NCBI RefSeq assembly: GCF_900110035.1
Contig: NZ_FOCF01000011.1
Location: 1 to 64,000, forward strand
Length of the DNA stretch: 64,000 nucleotides
Reading direction: 5' to 3'
From: Sphingomonas gellani
GTDB taxonomy: Bacteria > Pseudomonadota > Alphaproteobacteria > Sphingomonadales > Sphingomonadaceae
The notes beneath the pieces were generated by a model, which was given only the letters and a program-made list of their open reading frames with translations, ran no database searches and was not told the origin of the DNA. Shown piece by piece: positions 45,440 to 55,009 of this stretch. Every line of letters begins with the position of its first letter. Within the stretch, counting starts at the first letter, position 1. The translations under genes were made by a program, and so were the position numbers.

Positions 45440-46975
45440 TTGACCTTTTTCGAGATATTGCTTGGCCTGCTGCTGGTCGCCATCGTGCTGTTGCAGGTGG
45501 CCCGGCGCCTCGGGCTTCCCTATCCGTCCATGCTGGCGCTGGCGGGGGTGGGCGTGGCGTTCCTGCCGGGCATTCCGCCGATCCATATCGACCCCGACAC
45601 CGCGCTTGCCCTGTTCATCGCGCCCGTGCTGCTCGATGCGGCCTATGACTATCCCCTGGATGCGGCGAGCCGGTTGTGGCGACCGCTGACTATCCTGGTG
45701 CTGGGCGCGGTGCTGGTAACTGCCGCGACGATCGCCGGCATCGGATGGTGGTTCGCGAACCTGCCCATCGCCGCCGCGATCGCTCTCGGCGCCATCGTCG
45801 CACCGCCGGACGCCGCCGCCGCCACCGCAGTCGCCAATTCGGTGTCGCTGCCGCGCCGCACGGTCGCCGTGCTGAAGGGGGAGAGCCTGCTGAACGACGC
45901 CACCGCCCTGCTGTTGTTCAACGGCGCGCTGGCGGTCCAGACGGCGGACGGATCGAATGGGGAGATCGCCCTGCACCTGGCATTGGCCGTTCCCGGCGGC
46001 CTCCTGCTCGGCGTGGCATCGGGATGGCTGTTGCAGCGGGTCAACAGGTTCGTCGCCGGCACGCTGGGCGGCAACATCCTCCAGTTCGTCGGCGCGTTCG
46101 TGGTGTGGCTGGTGGCGGAGCATCTGGAGCTGTCCGCCGTGCTGGCGGTGGTCGCATCCGGCGTCACCATCGCCCGGTCCGCGCACCGGGACACGTCACC
46201 GCGCGTGCGGGTGCACTCCTTTGCGGTGTGGACGACCGTGGTGTTCCTGCTCAACGTCGTCGCGTTCCTGCTGATGGGCATGCAGGCCAGGGTGATCCTC
46301 GGCCGACTGCCGGCCAGCGAACTGCCCGGCCAGCTGGGTATCGTCGGACTCGTGGTGGCGGGCGTGGTGATCGCCCGCATGCTGGTGGTGATGGCCTGGA
46401 ACGTCGCCTCCCGCCGCTGGGCATGGGTGCGCGGATCGCTGGAGCCGCCGACCGTGAGCCAGGGCGTGCTGGTCGGCTGGGCCGGGATGCGCGGGCTGCT
46501 GTCGCTCGCCACCGCCTTCGCGCTGCCGCCCAACTTCCCCCAGCGCGACATGGTCGTGCTCGCCGCATTCGCGGTGGTCCTGGCGACGCTGGTGTTCCAG
46601 GGGCTGACACTGGCGCCGCTGATCCGCCTGCTCAAGCTCGACCGGCTGGAAGACCCGGAGGAGGAGGTGGCGGAGGCTCGCCGGCGGCTGACGGACACGG
46701 CGCTGACCCGGCTGAAGGACTTTCCCGACGCGAAGGCACTGCACGCCACCTTTTCCGCCAAGCAGCGGGCCGACGACGATCCCGATTGCGCAGAATGGCT
46801 GGACCGACAGCGCGATGCGATGCTGGCCGTGGTCGATGCGCAGCGTCACGAACTCGATCGCCTGCGCCGCGACGAGACGATCGGGACGGAGGTGTTCTAC
46901 CAGTTGCAGGAGGAACTGGACTGGCGCGCGCTGACCCTGGTGCCCGAAGAGGAAAAGCGCATCGAGGAGGCGTAG
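45440..46975 (+). CDS. Na+/H+ antiporter (CPA1 family)
   Basis: A 511-residue membrane protein with about 12 helices of the monovalent cation:proton antiporter-1 family (TIGR00831 type). The ion-binding region is visible: ALGAIVAPPDAAAATAVA (the family TDP/APPDA site), LKGESLLNDATALLLFN, and WAGMRGLLSLATAFALP. A cytoplasmic C-terminal helical region (about 400-511) is charged. It has no ATG; TTG at 45440 gives the natural first helix (LTFFEILLGLLLVAIVLL), and TTG at 45410 is the alternative. The start is therefore uncertain. Divergent from ptsP. Confidence 0.88.
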   Translation: MTFFEILLGLLLVAIVLLQVARRLGLPYPSMLALAGVGVAFLPGIPPIHIDPDTALALFIAPVLLDAAYDYPLDAASRLWRPLTILVLGAVLVTAATIAGIGWWFANLPIAAAIALGAIVAPPDAAAATAVANSVSLPRRTVAVLKGESLLNDATALLLFNGALAVQTADGSNGEIALHLALAVPGGLLLGVASGWLLQRVNRFVAGTLGGNILQFVGAFVVWLVAEHLELSAVLAVVASGVTIARSAHRDTSPRVRVHSFAVWTTVVFLLNVVAFLLMGMQARVILGRLPASELPGQLGIVGLVVAGVVIARMLVVMAWNVASRRWAWVRGSLEPPTVSQGVLVGWAGMRGLLSLATAFALPPNFPQRDMVVLAAFAVVLATLVFQGLTLAPLIRLLKLDRLEDPEEEVAEARRRLTDTALTRLKDFPDAKALHATFSAKQRADDDPDCAEWLDRQRDAMLAVVDAQRHELDRLRRDETIGTEVFYQLQEELDWRALTLVPEEEKRIEEA

Positions 46976-46985
46976 GGCCGCCCGA

Positions 46986-48008
46986 TTACCCGTCGAACAG
47001 ACCCTCCTGCGACCCGGCCGGCGGGTTCAAGCCCAGATGCTTCCACCCGCCCGTATTCAGCACGCGCCCGCGTGCGGTCCGCGCCACCAGGCCCAGCTGG
47101 ATCAGGTACGGCTCGATCACTTCCTCGATCGTGTCGCGCGGTTCGGACAGGCCGGCGGCCAGCGTCTCCACCCCGACCGGGCCACCGCGATAGATGTCGG
47201 CGATCATGTGCAGGTACCGCCGGTCCATCGCGTCCAGCCCCAGCCCATCCACTTCCAGCCGGTTGAGCGCGCGGTCCGCCACCGGCCGGTCCACCACGCT
47301 CGCCCCCGCCACGTCGGCGAAATCGCGCACCCGCCTGAGCAACCGGCCCGCGATACGCGGCGTGCCCCGCGACCGCCGCGCGATCTCCACCGCCCCATCC
47401 GGCGCGATGCCCAGCCCCAGCAGACCGGCGGCCCGCGTCACCACGCGTTCCAGCTCGTCCACCGTGTAGAATTGCAGCCGCACCGGAATGCCGAACCGGT
47501 CACGCAACGGCGTCGTCAACAGCCCCTGCCGCGTTGTCGCGCCGACCAGCGTGAAGCGGGGCAGGTCGATGCGGACCGACCGGGCCGATGGCCCTTCCCC
47601 GATCATCAGATCCAGCGCGCGGTCCTCCATCGCCGGGTACAGCACCTCCTCCACGGCGGGCTGAAGGCGATGGATCTCGTCGATGAACAGGACGTCGCCG
47701 TCCTCCAAATTGGTCAGCAGCGCGGCCAGGTCGCCCGATTTCGCGATCACGGGACCGGACGTGGCGCGAAAGCCCACGCCCATCTCGCGCGCGATGATCT
47801 GCGCCAGCGTCGTCTTGCCCAGGCCGGGCGGGCCGAAGAACAGGACATGGTCCAATGCCTCGGACCGAGCGCGCGCCGCCTCGATGAACACGCGCAGATT
47901 GTCCCGCGCGGCACGCTGCCCGACGAAGTCATCCAGGCTCTTTGGTCGGAGCGCCGCGTCCACGTCCTCGGGCCGGCGGGATGCGGAAAGAAGGCGGTCG
48001 TCGGTCAC
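46986..48008 (-). CDS. ruvB: Holliday junction branch migration helicase RuvB
   Basis: RuvB is the hexameric AAA+ motor that drives branch migration with RuvA. The 340-residue protein shows [11 protein letters not shown], Walker [14 protein letters not shown], Walker B FIDEIHRL, the sensor [20 protein letters not shown] and a C-terminal winged helix. GTG at 48008 (VTDDRLL) is chosen because homologues start there; in-frame sequence upstream is not conserved. It is separated from ruvA by an esterase gene, although all are on the same strand. Confidence 0.95.
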   Translation of the reverse strand: MTDDRLLSASRRPEDVDAALRPKSLDDFVGQRAARDNLRVFIEAARARSEALDHVLFFGPPGLGKTTLAQIIAREMGVGFRATSGPVIAKSGDLAALLTNLEDGDVLFIDEIHRLQPAVEEVLYPAMEDRALDLMIGEGPSARSVRIDLPRFTLVGATTRQGLLTTPLRDRFGIPVRLQFYTVDELERVVTRAAGLLGLGIAPDGAVEIARRSRGTPRIAGRLLRRVRDFADVAGASVVDRPVADRALNRLEVDGLGLDAMDRRYLHMIADIYRGGPVGVETLAAGLSEPRDTIEEVIEPYLIQLGLVARTARGRVLNTGGWKHLGLNPPAGSQEGLFDG

Positions 48009-48095
48009 GTCCAGCGTCGTACCCCGACCCGTCGCCACGCGGCAAGGTGTCGCGCCGAACAACGCCGCCCCGTCACGCCGCGCGACCCGCAGCCG

Positions 48096-49019
48096 CTAAC
48101 GATGGTGCGACGACAGGAACGCCCACATCGCCTCGTTGTCGACCGTGCTCCAGCTGTGCGGGCCCCCGCGTGTGACGCGGCCCACCACCTCCGCCCCATC
48201 GCGGCAGCCGGCATAGCCCTCCTCATAGACGCGCTGGTCCAGCCAGCGGGTCGGACGTGGCATCGTGCAGCCGTTCAGCGCCGCCCAGCGCTGCTCCGCG
48301 GCTTGCATCGAATATTGCCAGTAAGGCGCGCCGCCGCCCGCGATCGGGTTGGTGGTGTCGGCATCCCCGGCAAAGGCGATGACCGGCATCGAGCGCACCG
48401 GCCGGCACGTCGCCGGATCGGGGGTTGCCGCGTCCTCCTTCGACGGCCTGCCGGCACGCAGACCGACCACCGGCGCAATTGCCGCGAAGCGATCGGCCGC
48501 GACACAGCCGAGCCACGACGTCATGCGCCCGCCACCCGACAGGCCGGTGACATAGACGCGGGTGCCGTCGACGCAGCCGGCGCGGATCAGCTGGTCGATG
48601 CCGGCCAGGATGAACGCCACGTCGTCACGATCGCCCGGCCCCGGCATCGCGCCGCTGACGGAGGGGACGCCCGGTATGTTCCACACGAACCCGTTGCCTG
48701 AACGGATACCGCCGTCCGGCGCGGCGACGATGAAGCCGTGCCGGTCCGCCGTGGCGGCCAGCCCGCTTTCCCTCAGCATGTCGCGCCCCGTCGATGTGCT
48801 GCCATGCAGCAGCACCAGCAGCGGGATCGGCGCGTGCCGAGTGGCGTCGGCCGGAAAGTGCAGCGACGCCGGGGCAAAGCCTCCCGCACCCTCTGGTCGG
48901 ATGCACTCCGCCGCCGCCGTTCCGCCAACTCCGGCGCCGCACAGCAGCAGGGCTGCCGTCGCGAGCGCGCGGCAAAGGGCGACCAACGCCGCCACCATCC
49001 TCGTCCGGTTGCCGATCAT
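48096..49019 (-). CDS. Secreted alpha/beta hydrolase of the PHB depolymerase / LpqC family
   Basis: A 307-residue esterase with a signal peptide (MIGNRTRMVAALVALCRALA... to about residue 37). The fold motifs are LLVLLHGSTSTG (oxyanion region), the nucleophile elbow VTGLSGGGRMTSW, and the catalytic His in RGGPHSWSTVD. The family includes feruloyl/acetyl-xylan esterases and extracellular poly(3-hydroxybutyrate) depolymerase-like enzymes; the substrate here is unknown. Three or four cysteines suit a periplasmic location. ATG at 49019 has GGGAG about 8 bases upstream. It sits between ruvA and ruvB. Confidence 0.9.
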   Translation of the reverse strand: MIGNRTRMVAALVALCRALATAALLLCGAGVGGTAAAECIRPEGAGGFAPASLHFPADATRHAPIPLLVLLHGSTSTGRDMLRESGLAATADRHGFIVAAPDGGIRSGNGFVWNIPGVPSVSGAMPGPGDRDDVAFILAGIDQLIRAGCVDGTRVYVTGLSGGGRMTSWLGCVAADRFAAIAPVVGLRAGRPSKEDAATPDPATCRPVRSMPVIAFAGDADTTNPIAGGGAPYWQYSMQAAEQRWAALNGCTMPRPTRWLDQRVYEEGYAGCRDGAEVVGRVTRGGPHSWSTVDNEAMWAFLSSHHR

Positions 49020-49088
49020 CCCGTCAACTCCCTTGTCGCGCCTGATGAACGCCAAGTCCCAGGCGACGCACGTCCCTGGATCGACCCG

Positions 49089-49688
49089 CTACCTGGCCGC
49101 CTTTTTCAGGGCCAACCGCACCAGCGCGTCCAGCGAGGCGCCGGGCCCCAGATCCTCCTCCGCCGCGCCGACCGCGCTGGCCGCCTCCGCGGGGCGGAAT
49201 CCCAGGTTGAGCAACGCCGACACCGCGTCCGCCGATGCGCCGACGGGCAGCGCCTGCGCAGACGCCGCCGGGCCGAGCGCGGGGATCGCGCCGACCTTGT
49301 CCTTCAACTCACGCACGATCCGCTCGGCCAGCTTGGGTCCGACGCCGTTCGCCCGCGCCACGCTCGCCTTGTCCTGCGCGGCAACCGCACGGTTCAGCTC
49401 CGCCGGCTCCAGCACCGACAGGATCGCCAGCGCCACGCGTGCGCCGACCCCCTGCACGCCGGTCAGCAGCCGGAACCAGTCGCGCTCATCGGCGCGGGCG
49501 AACCCGACCAGCCGGATGAAGTCCTCACCCACCAGCGTTTCGGTGAACAGCGTCGCCGCCTCTCCGACCGCGCCCAGCGCCGCCAGCGTGCGCGACGACG
49601 CGCCGACCAGGTACCCGACGCCGCCGACATCGATCACCGCATGGTCGATGCCTGTGGAGTCCAGCCGCCCCTTCAGATGCGCGATCAT
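49089..49688 (-). CDS. ruvA: Holliday junction DNA helicase subunit RuvA
   Basis: RuvA binds the four-way junction as a tetramer and loads RuvB. The 199-residue protein has the N-terminal OB fold ([23 protein letters not shown]), two helix-hairpin-helix motifs ([17 protein letters not shown] and [16 protein letters not shown]), and the C-terminal domain that contacts RuvB ([16 protein letters not shown]). It follows ruvC by 22 bases. Confidence 0.95.
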   Translation of the reverse strand: MIAHLKGRLDSTGIDHAVIDVGGVGYLVGASSRTLAALGAVGEAATLFTETLVGEDFIRLVGFARADERDWFRLLTGVQGVGARVALAILSVLEPAELNRAVAAQDKASVARANGVGPKLAERIVRELKDKVGAIPALGPAASAQALPVGASADAVSALLNLGFRPAEAASAVGAAEEDLGPGASLDALVRLALKKAAR

Positions 49689-49710
49689 GCGCCGATCCCC
49701 CCTCGCGCGT

Positions 49711-50220
49711 TCACGCGCCTATTCCCGTACTGCGCCGCGCGCGTGCCTGCGCGCTGGCCAGGTGGTGCGCATGGGTGATCGCCACCGCCAGCGCGTCGGC
49801 GGCGTCCGGTCCGGACAGCTTCACGCCCGGCAGCAGATGGCCGACCATCGCCTGGATCTGCCGCTTGTCCGCGCCGCCGGTGCCGACCACCGCCTTTTTC
49901 ACCACGCTGGGATGATATTCGCCGACCGCGAGGCCGGCGCTCGCCGCCGCCAGCAGCACGACGCCCCGCGCCTGACCCAGTTTGAGCGTCGATTGCGCGT
50001 TGGTGTTGCCCAGCACCTCCTCCGCCGCCGCGCTGTCGGGCCGCTCCACGCGGATCATCTCGCCCAGCGCTTCGTACAGGTTGGACAGGCGCCGGGGCAG
50101 CGGCATCGACGGTTCGGTCTTGATCTGGCCGTTGCCGACATGGCGCAACCGGTTGCCGTCGGCCGCAATCAAGCCCCAGCCTGTTGTGCCGAGGCCGGGA
50201 TCCAGGCCGAGGATTATCAC
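49711..50220 (-). CDS. ruvC: Crossover junction endodeoxyribonuclease RuvC
   Basis: RuvC resolves Holliday junctions by paired nicks. The 169-residue protein starts at a GTG and has the RNase H-like catalytic residues: Asp7 in [15 protein letters not shown], Glu in [14 protein letters not shown], and the C-terminal D-x2-D pair in [17 protein letters not shown]. It lies between yebC (22 bases upstream) and ruvA, the common order. Confidence 0.95.
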   Translation of the reverse strand: MIILGLDPGLGTTGWGLIAADGNRLRHVGNGQIKTEPSMPLPRRLSNLYEALGEMIRVERPDSAAAEEVLGNTNAQSTLKLGQARGVVLLAAASAGLAVGEYHPSVVKKAVVGTGGADKRQIQAMVGHLLPGVKLSGPDAADALAVAITHAHHLASAQARARRSTGIGA

Positions 50221-50242
50221 GCCAACCCGATCGGGAGCGCGA

Positions 50243-50986
50243 TCAGGAGAGCTTCTCCATCACCTCGTCGGACACTTCGTAATTGCCCCACACGGTCTGC
50301 ACGTCGTCGTCGTCGTCCAGCGCGTCGATCAGCTTGAACAGCGTCGCCGCATCGCCTTCCTCGACCGCCACCATGGTCTGCGGCCGCCAGGCGAGCTTCG
50401 CGCCCTCCGCCTCGCCCAGCACCGGCTCCAGCGCCTTGGCCACTTCGTGCAGGTCGCCCTGCGCGGTCCAGATCTCGTGCCCGTCCTCGCTGGACGTCAC
50501 GTCCTCCGCGCCCGCTTCCAGCGCCGCCTCGAACACCTTTTCGGCGTCGCCGGCGGTTGCGGGATAGTTGATCAGGCCCATCCGGTCGAAACCGTGGCTG
50601 ACCGATCCGGCGGTGCCCAGATTGCCGCCGTTCTTCGACACCGCGGTGCGCACGTTGGTCGCGGTGCGGTTGCGGTTGTCGGTCAGCGCCTCGATGATGA
50701 GGGACACGCCGCCGGGACCGAAGCCCTCGTAGCGGATTTCCTCGTAATTCTCCGTGTCGCCCTTTGCGGCCTTGTCGATCGAACGCTGGATGTTGTCCTT
50801 GGGCACCGACTGCGCCTTGGCCGCGTTGATCGCGGCGCGCAGGCGCGGGTTCATGTCGGGATCGGGCAGGCCCATCTTCGCCGCCACCGTGATCTCTCGC
50901 GACAGCTTGGAGAACATGGAGGAGCGCTTCTTGTCCTGCGCGCCCTTGCGATGCATGATGTTCTTGAACTTGGAATGGCCTGCCAT
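50243..50986 (-). CDS. yebC: YebC/PmpR family regulatory protein
   Basis: A 247-residue YebC-type protein. Known family roles are DNA-binding regulation (PmpR) and, more recently, helping ribosomes through proline-rich stretches. The family start [21 protein letters not shown] and [24 protein letters not shown] segment (here [16 protein letters not shown]) are intact. Acidic C terminus ([15 protein letters not shown]). It precedes ruvC on the same strand, an arrangement seen in many bacteria. Confidence 0.95.
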   Translation of the reverse strand: MAGHSKFKNIMHRKGAQDKKRSSMFSKLSREITVAAKMGLPDPDMNPRLRAAINAAKAQSVPKDNIQRSIDKAAKGDTENYEEIRYEGFGPGGVSLIIEALTDNRNRTATNVRTAVSKNGGNLGTAGSVSHGFDRMGLINYPATAGDAEKVFEAALEAGAEDVTSSEDGHEIWTAQGDLHEVAKALEPVLGEAEGAKLAWRPQTMVAVEEGDAATLFKLIDALDDDDDVQTVWGNYEVSDEVMEKLS

Positions 50987-51016
50987 GGTGCGCCTTTTGA
51001 GAAGATGCGCCCGCCT

Positions 51017-51583
51017 TTAATCCGCGCCGCCGTCCTTCGCAAATGCGCGCGCGCCGGCGATGCCATCGATCTTCGCCTCCAGCCCGCCCAGCCGTTCCAC
51101 CACCAGATTGTCGATCTTGGCATGAAGGCGCAGGATCTCCAGCTCCGCGCGCAGGTTGGTCTCGTAATCCAGCCGCGCGGCCAGCCGATCCTTCGTCGCC
51201 TGCCGGTTCTGACTCATCATGATGACCGGCGCCTGGATCGCGGCCAGCGTCGACAGCATCAGGTTCAGGAAGATGTACGGATACGGGTCGAACGCCATCC
51301 CGAAATGCGCCAGCACATCGGAATTGAGCAGCATCCAGCCGAGCAGCACCGCGCTGAACCCGATGATGAAGCTCCACGACCCGCCGATCGCCGCGACCCG
51401 ATCGGCCAGCCGGTCGCCATATCCGGCGCGCAGGTCCGCCTCGTCCGCCGCGTCGCGGCTGACCGGCGTGCCCGCCTCGATGCTGTCCAGGACGCGGCGT
51501 TCCTCCTCGCCCAGTTCCCCGCCCAGCGCCGGTGCGGGAATCAGGTGGCGGGCGAATTCTGCCTGGGGCGGATGGTTGGCCAT
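51017..51583 (-). CDS. DUF1003 family membrane protein
   Basis: A 188-residue protein with the DUF1003 core: two membrane helices (about 70-90 and 101-125; GSWSFIIGFSAVLLGWMLLN and PYPYIFLNLMLSTLAAIQAP) followed by VIMMSQNRQATKDRLAARLDYETNLRAELEIL, a strongly conserved segment. The C-terminal 40 residues form a probable coiled coil (LHAKIDNLVVERLGGLEAKI). Function unknown. It is 30 bases upstream of yebC on the same strand. Confidence 0.9.
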   Translation of the reverse strand: MANHPPQAEFARHLIPAPALGGELGEEERRVLDSIEAGTPVSRDAADEADLRAGYGDRLADRVAAIGGSWSFIIGFSAVLLGWMLLNSDVLAHFGMAFDPYPYIFLNLMLSTLAAIQAPVIMMSQNRQATKDRLAARLDYETNLRAELEILRLHAKIDNLVVERLGGLEAKIDGIAGARAFAKDGGAD

Positions 51584-51698
51584 GAACGGGCATCCTGAAC
51601 GGTGCGATGAATCGGAACTGCGGCGCCCCTAGCCGACGCCCGGCCCGCCGCAAAGCGCTTGCCCCCGCCCCTCCTGATCGGCCAAACGCGTGTCGATC

Positions 51699-53165
51699 AT
51701 GACCGTACGCGTAGACATGGGCACCGACGAGCGCGGGGCGCCCGTGACCATGGACCTTGAGGAACTGCTCGCCACCCGATTGCTCGTGCAGGGCAATTCC
51801 GGGTCGGGAAAGTCGCACCTGCTGCGCCGCCTGCTGGAACGCTCCGCCGGGCAAGTGCAACAGGTGGTGATCGATCCCGAAGGGGACTTCGTCACCCTGT
51901 CCGCCTACGGCCATGTCGCGGTCGAGGCGGCGGATTATTCGGAACGCGAGATCGCGCGGATCGCCGCCCGCCTGCGCGAACACCGCGCCAGCGTGGTGCT
52001 CAGCCTGGAGGGGCTGGAAGCGGAGGGGCAGATGCGCTGCGCCGCCGCATTCCTGTCGGCGATGTTCGATGCGCCGCGCGAACACTGGTATCCCGCGCTG
52101 GTGGTGGTGGACGAGGCGCAGCTGTTCGCGCCCTCCGCCGGCGGCGAAGTGGCGGAGGAGGTGCGCCGCGCGTCGCTGTCCGCAATGACCAACCTGATGT
52201 GTCGGGGACGCAAGCGCGGCCTGGCCGGCGTCATCGCCACGCAGAGGCTGGCGAAGCTGGCCAAGAACGTCGCGGCGGAGGCGTCCAATTTCCTGATGGG
52301 CCGCACCTTCCTCGACATCGACATGGCGCGCGCGGCCGATCTGCTCGGCATGGACCGGCGCCAGGCGGACGCGATCCGCGACCTGCCGCGCGGCGCTTTC
52401 CTGGCGCTGGGTCCCGCCGTATCACGTCGCCCGCTGACCGTCCGCATCGGCGCGGTGGAGACCAGCGCCCGCTCCTCCAGTCCCAAGCTGACGCCGCTGC
52501 CCAGCGCGCCGGTGGAGAACATGCAGGAACTGCTGTTCGCGGAGCCGGAACCCGACACCGCGCCCGCGCTGCCGTTCGACTTCGATCCCCGGCCCCGCCG
52601 TGTACCGGCTGAGGAACTGGAACACACCATCGCGCGTCCGCCGCTGCCGACCACCGCCGCGCCGCCTCCGCCGACCAAGACGGACGAGGAGGTGGAGGCG
52701 ATCTACGCCGACGTGCTGCGCGCGATCGTGGAGGATGCCGAATCGACGTTCCGCCCCGCCGGAGTGCTGTTCCAGGATTTCCAGGTGCGGTGCCGCATGG
52801 CCGGGCTGGCGCGTCCGGCGCTGGACCTGCCCGGCTTCACTCGCCGGCTGTCCGCCGCCCGCGCGGGCATCTTCACGCCCGAGGCGGAGGAGTGGGCCGA
52901 CGCAATGGCGCTCGCGCACACGCTGCCCGACGACATGCTGGGCGCGTTCCTGCTGGTCGCACGCGCCGCGCGAGAGGGGGAGCCCTGCCCCCCGGACGAG
53001 GCGATCGCGCGCACCTACGGCACCAGCTCGCTCGGCCGGGTGCGCCGCCTGCTCGGCTATATCGAAAGCCGCGACCTGTTCGTGACCCGCACCGACCTGT
53101 CGGGCAAACGCTCCATCACCATCCCGCGCCTGGGCTGGACCACGGCGGCGAGTGAGGCGGCGTAG
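51699..53165 (+). CDS. HerA-like ATP-binding protein (DUF87/DUF853 type)
   Basis: A 488-residue ATPase of the HerA/FtsK superfamily. Walker A is LVQGNSGSGKSHLLRRLL (about 31-48) and Walker B is PALVVVDEAQLFAP (about 130-143), followed by MCRGRKRGLAGVIATQRLAKLA with a sensor Gln and arginine. The N-terminal beta-rich HAS-like domain is reduced. The C-terminal part (about 270-488) is Pro-rich and then helical, with a winged-helix look (TYGTSSLGRVRRLLGYIESRDLF). HerA proteins pump DNA, usually with NurA nuclease; no nurA is here. Start ATG 51699; GTG 51690 is possible. Confidence 0.85.
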   Translation: MTVRVDMGTDERGAPVTMDLEELLATRLLVQGNSGSGKSHLLRRLLERSAGQVQQVVIDPEGDFVTLSAYGHVAVEAADYSEREIARIAARLREHRASVVLSLEGLEAEGQMRCAAAFLSAMFDAPREHWYPALVVVDEAQLFAPSAGGEVAEEVRRASLSAMTNLMCRGRKRGLAGVIATQRLAKLAKNVAAEASNFLMGRTFLDIDMARAADLLGMDRRQADAIRDLPRGAFLALGPAVSRRPLTVRIGAVETSARSSSPKLTPLPSAPVENMQELLFAEPEPDTAPALPFDFDPRPRRVPAEELEHTIARPPLPTTAAPPPPTKTDEEVEAIYADVLRAIVEDAESTFRPAGVLFQDFQVRCRMAGLARPALDLPGFTRRLSAARAGIFTPEAEEWADAMALAHTLPDDMLGAFLLVARAAREGEPCPPDEAIARTYGTSSLGRVRRLLGYIESRDLFVTRTDLSGKRSITIPRLGWTTAASEAA

Positions 53166-53213
53166 GCGCTCACTCTCTTGCGGCCAATGTCGCGCCGCGG
53201 TCGATCATGCCCA

Positions 53214-53244
53214 TTGATGTTGACGCAGGGTCAAGCGGCATAAG
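53214..53244 (+). promoter_or_regulatory. MerR-type promoter/operator of the MerR gene
   Basis: TTGATG (53214-53219) and CATAAG (53239-53244) are separated by 19 bases, the long spacer typical of MerR-regulated promoters. The spacer contains the dyad TTGAC-GCAGG-GTCAA (53220-53234). The predicted start then falls on the ATG at 53251, which would make the mRNA leaderless. A Shine-Dalgarno (AGGAG, 53243-53247) is nonetheless present, so the true -10 may differ. Confidence 0.6.
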
Positions 53245-53250
53245 GAGCGC

Positions 53251-54063
53251 ATGGATGATTCGCTGCCCATCGATGAAGTGGTCCGCCGAACCGGCCTGAC
53301 GTCGCGCGCGCTGCGCTTCTACGAGGCACGCGGCCTGATCTCCCCGCTCCGGACGGGCGCCGGCAGACGCTGGTTCGGCCCGGCCGAGCTGGAGCGGATC
53401 CATCGCATCGTCGCGCTGAAAAAGGCCGGGCTGACGCTTGGCGACATCAAGCGCCTCTTCGACCGCAAGCCCGTCGACCTGGAAACCCTGTTGCGGGCGC
53501 AACGCAGGCGTCTGGCCAAACAGGTCAGCGAGGTCGCCGACGCGATCGGCCTCATCGATTCCGCATTGTCACGCATCGGCCGAGGCGAGCCGCTCGATGC
53601 CGCGACGCTTTGCTCGCTGATCCATGATGGAGATACGATCATGACGGACCAAGCCAATGCGTGGCGTGAGATCATCGGCGACTATTACACGCCCGAGGAA
53701 CAGGCCGAGTGGAAAGAGCACATGGCCGCCTCCCCCGAGTTCTCGCAGACAGCCTATCTGGACAAATGGCGCGAACTGAGCGCACGCATCGAGGCGTCCC
53801 TGCCGCTCGACCCGGCCAGCGATATTGCCCTCGCGTTCGTGCGGGAGTGGTTCGGCCTGCTCGAACCGTTCAGCCGCGCCGCGACCCCGACGATGTGGGC
53901 CGGCTCCATGCGGCTCTATGACGACATGGGCGCTTGGGAAGGGAAGGTCGATGCCGGCTTCTCGAAGCGAGTCTGGGACTTCATGCGCGACGCGGCCGCC
54001 GCTGCTCGAAGCGCCGGCAAGGATGTGGGGCCGCTACCCGAATGGATGCAGCACCCCTCGTGA
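53251..54063 (+). CDS. MerR family transcriptional regulator
   Basis: A 270-residue regulator. The N-terminal MerR winged HTH is complete (IDEVVRRTGLTSRALRFYEARGLISPLRTGAGRRWFGP, about 7-45), followed by the dimerisation helix (about 80-120). The C-terminal half (about 130-265) is helical and Trp/Glu-rich (YYTPEEQAEWKEHM, FVREWFGLLEPFSRA), similar in pattern to the TipAS drug-binding domain, so the ligand could be a peptide or lipophilic compound. It is preceded by its own MerR-type operator and probably autoregulates. No target gene is next to it; the HerA-like gene lies upstream on the same strand. Confidence 0.88.
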   Translation: MDDSLPIDEVVRRTGLTSRALRFYEARGLISPLRTGAGRRWFGPAELERIHRIVALKKAGLTLGDIKRLFDRKPVDLETLLRAQRRRLAKQVSEVADAIGLIDSALSRIGRGEPLDAATLCSLIHDGDTIMTDQANAWREIIGDYYTPEEQAEWKEHMAASPEFSQTAYLDKWRELSARIEASLPLDPASDIALAFVREWFGLLEPFSRAATPTMWAGSMRLYDDMGAWEGKVDAGFSKRVWDFMRDAAAAARSAGKDVGPLPEWMQHPS

Positions 54064-54079
54064 CGGCTGACCGTTCACA

Positions 54080-54112
54080 CCGTCCGCTCGGCCAAGCCGG
54101 CCAGGCGGACGG
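54080..54112. terminator. GC-rich hairpin after the MerR gene
   Basis: CCGTCCGC (54080-54087) pairs with GCGGACGG (54105-54112), with inner GGCC/GGCC complementarity in the loop. It lies 17 bases after the MerR stop and downstream of the convergent GapR-like gene, so it can separate the two. No T-run is present. Confidence 0.5.
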
Positions 54113-54213
54113 TTACGGTGTCTACGCGAATGTCCCGGGCGATCCGTTCGCCCTGTGTCGAAGCGTAATGTACAAACAGCCGGCACGGCGGACAGACCGG
54201 CCGCGCCATGCCA

Positions 54214-54489
54214 TCACAGCATGCCAAGCGCCTGCATGTACGTTTCCAGGATCGCTTCTTCTTCCTGATACTCTTCGCGCTTCTTCTTGCGGATCGACAT
54301 GATCTTGCGAATTGCCTTGGGGTCGTACCCACGGCCCTTCGCCTCGGCCATCACGTCCTTGATGTCGTCCTGAATGCCCTTCTTCTCTTCTTCCAGGCGC
54401 TCGGCGCGCTCGATCAGCAGGCGCAGTTCCTCCGCGGCGACGTGACCGCCGCCCATGCCTTCGTTCCGTTCCTCGCGATCCGCCGCCAT
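54214..54489 (-). CDS. DUF2312 protein, GapR homologue (nucleoid-associated)
   Basis: A 91-residue, charged, alpha-helical protein with the DUF2312 signature: [20 protein letters not shown], then [36 protein letters not shown]. The Caulobacter member GapR is an essential nucleoid-associated protein that binds overtwisted AT-rich DNA ahead of forks and RNA polymerase. Start is ATG 54489; a GTG two codons upstream is also possible. It is flanked by the MerR hairpin and by a DUF1244 gene on the same strand, 131 bases apart. Confidence 0.92.
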   Translation of the reverse strand: MAADREERNEGMGGGHVAAEELRLLIERAERLEEEKKGIQDDIKDVMAEAKGRGYDPKAIRKIMSIRKKKREEYQEEEAILETYMQALGML

Positions 54490-54626
54490 ACCCACCCGGC
54501 CAGGCCTTTCGCCCGCCGCTCCCTTTGTTCGATTCGAAATAGCGCGCCGACCGGCCGGCCGGCGACAGGGCCGCGCGTCTAGGCGTTAACCCCTTCGCGC
54601 TCAACCCCGACGACCGTGGCGGTCGA

Positions 54627-54917
54627 TCAGGCGTTCTTCTTCAGGCTCTCGGCCATGCGGGCCAGCTGTTCGGGTGTCGCATCGCTCTGGTGGCGCGCCT
54701 TCCACTCGGCCGACGGCATGCCGTGGATCGTCTCCCGCGCCGCCGCCTTGTCCAGATCGCCCGCTTCCGCGATCCAGTCGCCCAGGCAGTTGCGGCAGAA
54801 GCCCGCCAGTCCCATCAGGTCGATGTTCTGCGCGTCCGATCGGTGGCGCAGGTGGCGCACCAGCCGGCGGAACGCCGTGGCGGCCACCGCGTCGTCGAGT
54901 CGGTCCAGATCGTCCAT
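54627..54917 (-). CDS. DUF1244 domain protein
   Basis: A 96-residue cytoplasmic protein with the DUF1244 pattern: ATAFRRLVRHLRHRSDAQNIDLMGLAGFCRNCLGDWI-type region (FRRLVRHLRHR, then NIDLMGLAGFCRNC) and GMPSAEWKARHQ. It has two cysteines spaced C-x2-C (FCRNC). The function of the family is not known. ATG at 54917 is chosen with GGAGG 9 bases upstream. It is divergent from pyk, starts 93 bases apart. Confidence 0.9.
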   Translation of the reverse strand: MDDLDRLDDAVAATAFRRLVRHLRHRSDAQNIDLMGLAGFCRNCLGDWIAEAGDLDKAAARETIHGMPSAEWKARHQSDATPEQLARMAESLKKNA

Positions 54918-55009
54918 GTCATGCGCCTCCAAGGTTGATCGCGCGCCATTAAGGGCTAGAGGCTCGAGCCGAAAGCTATCCTCGTCGCCCCTTCCGTCCA
55001 GGAGTTACC

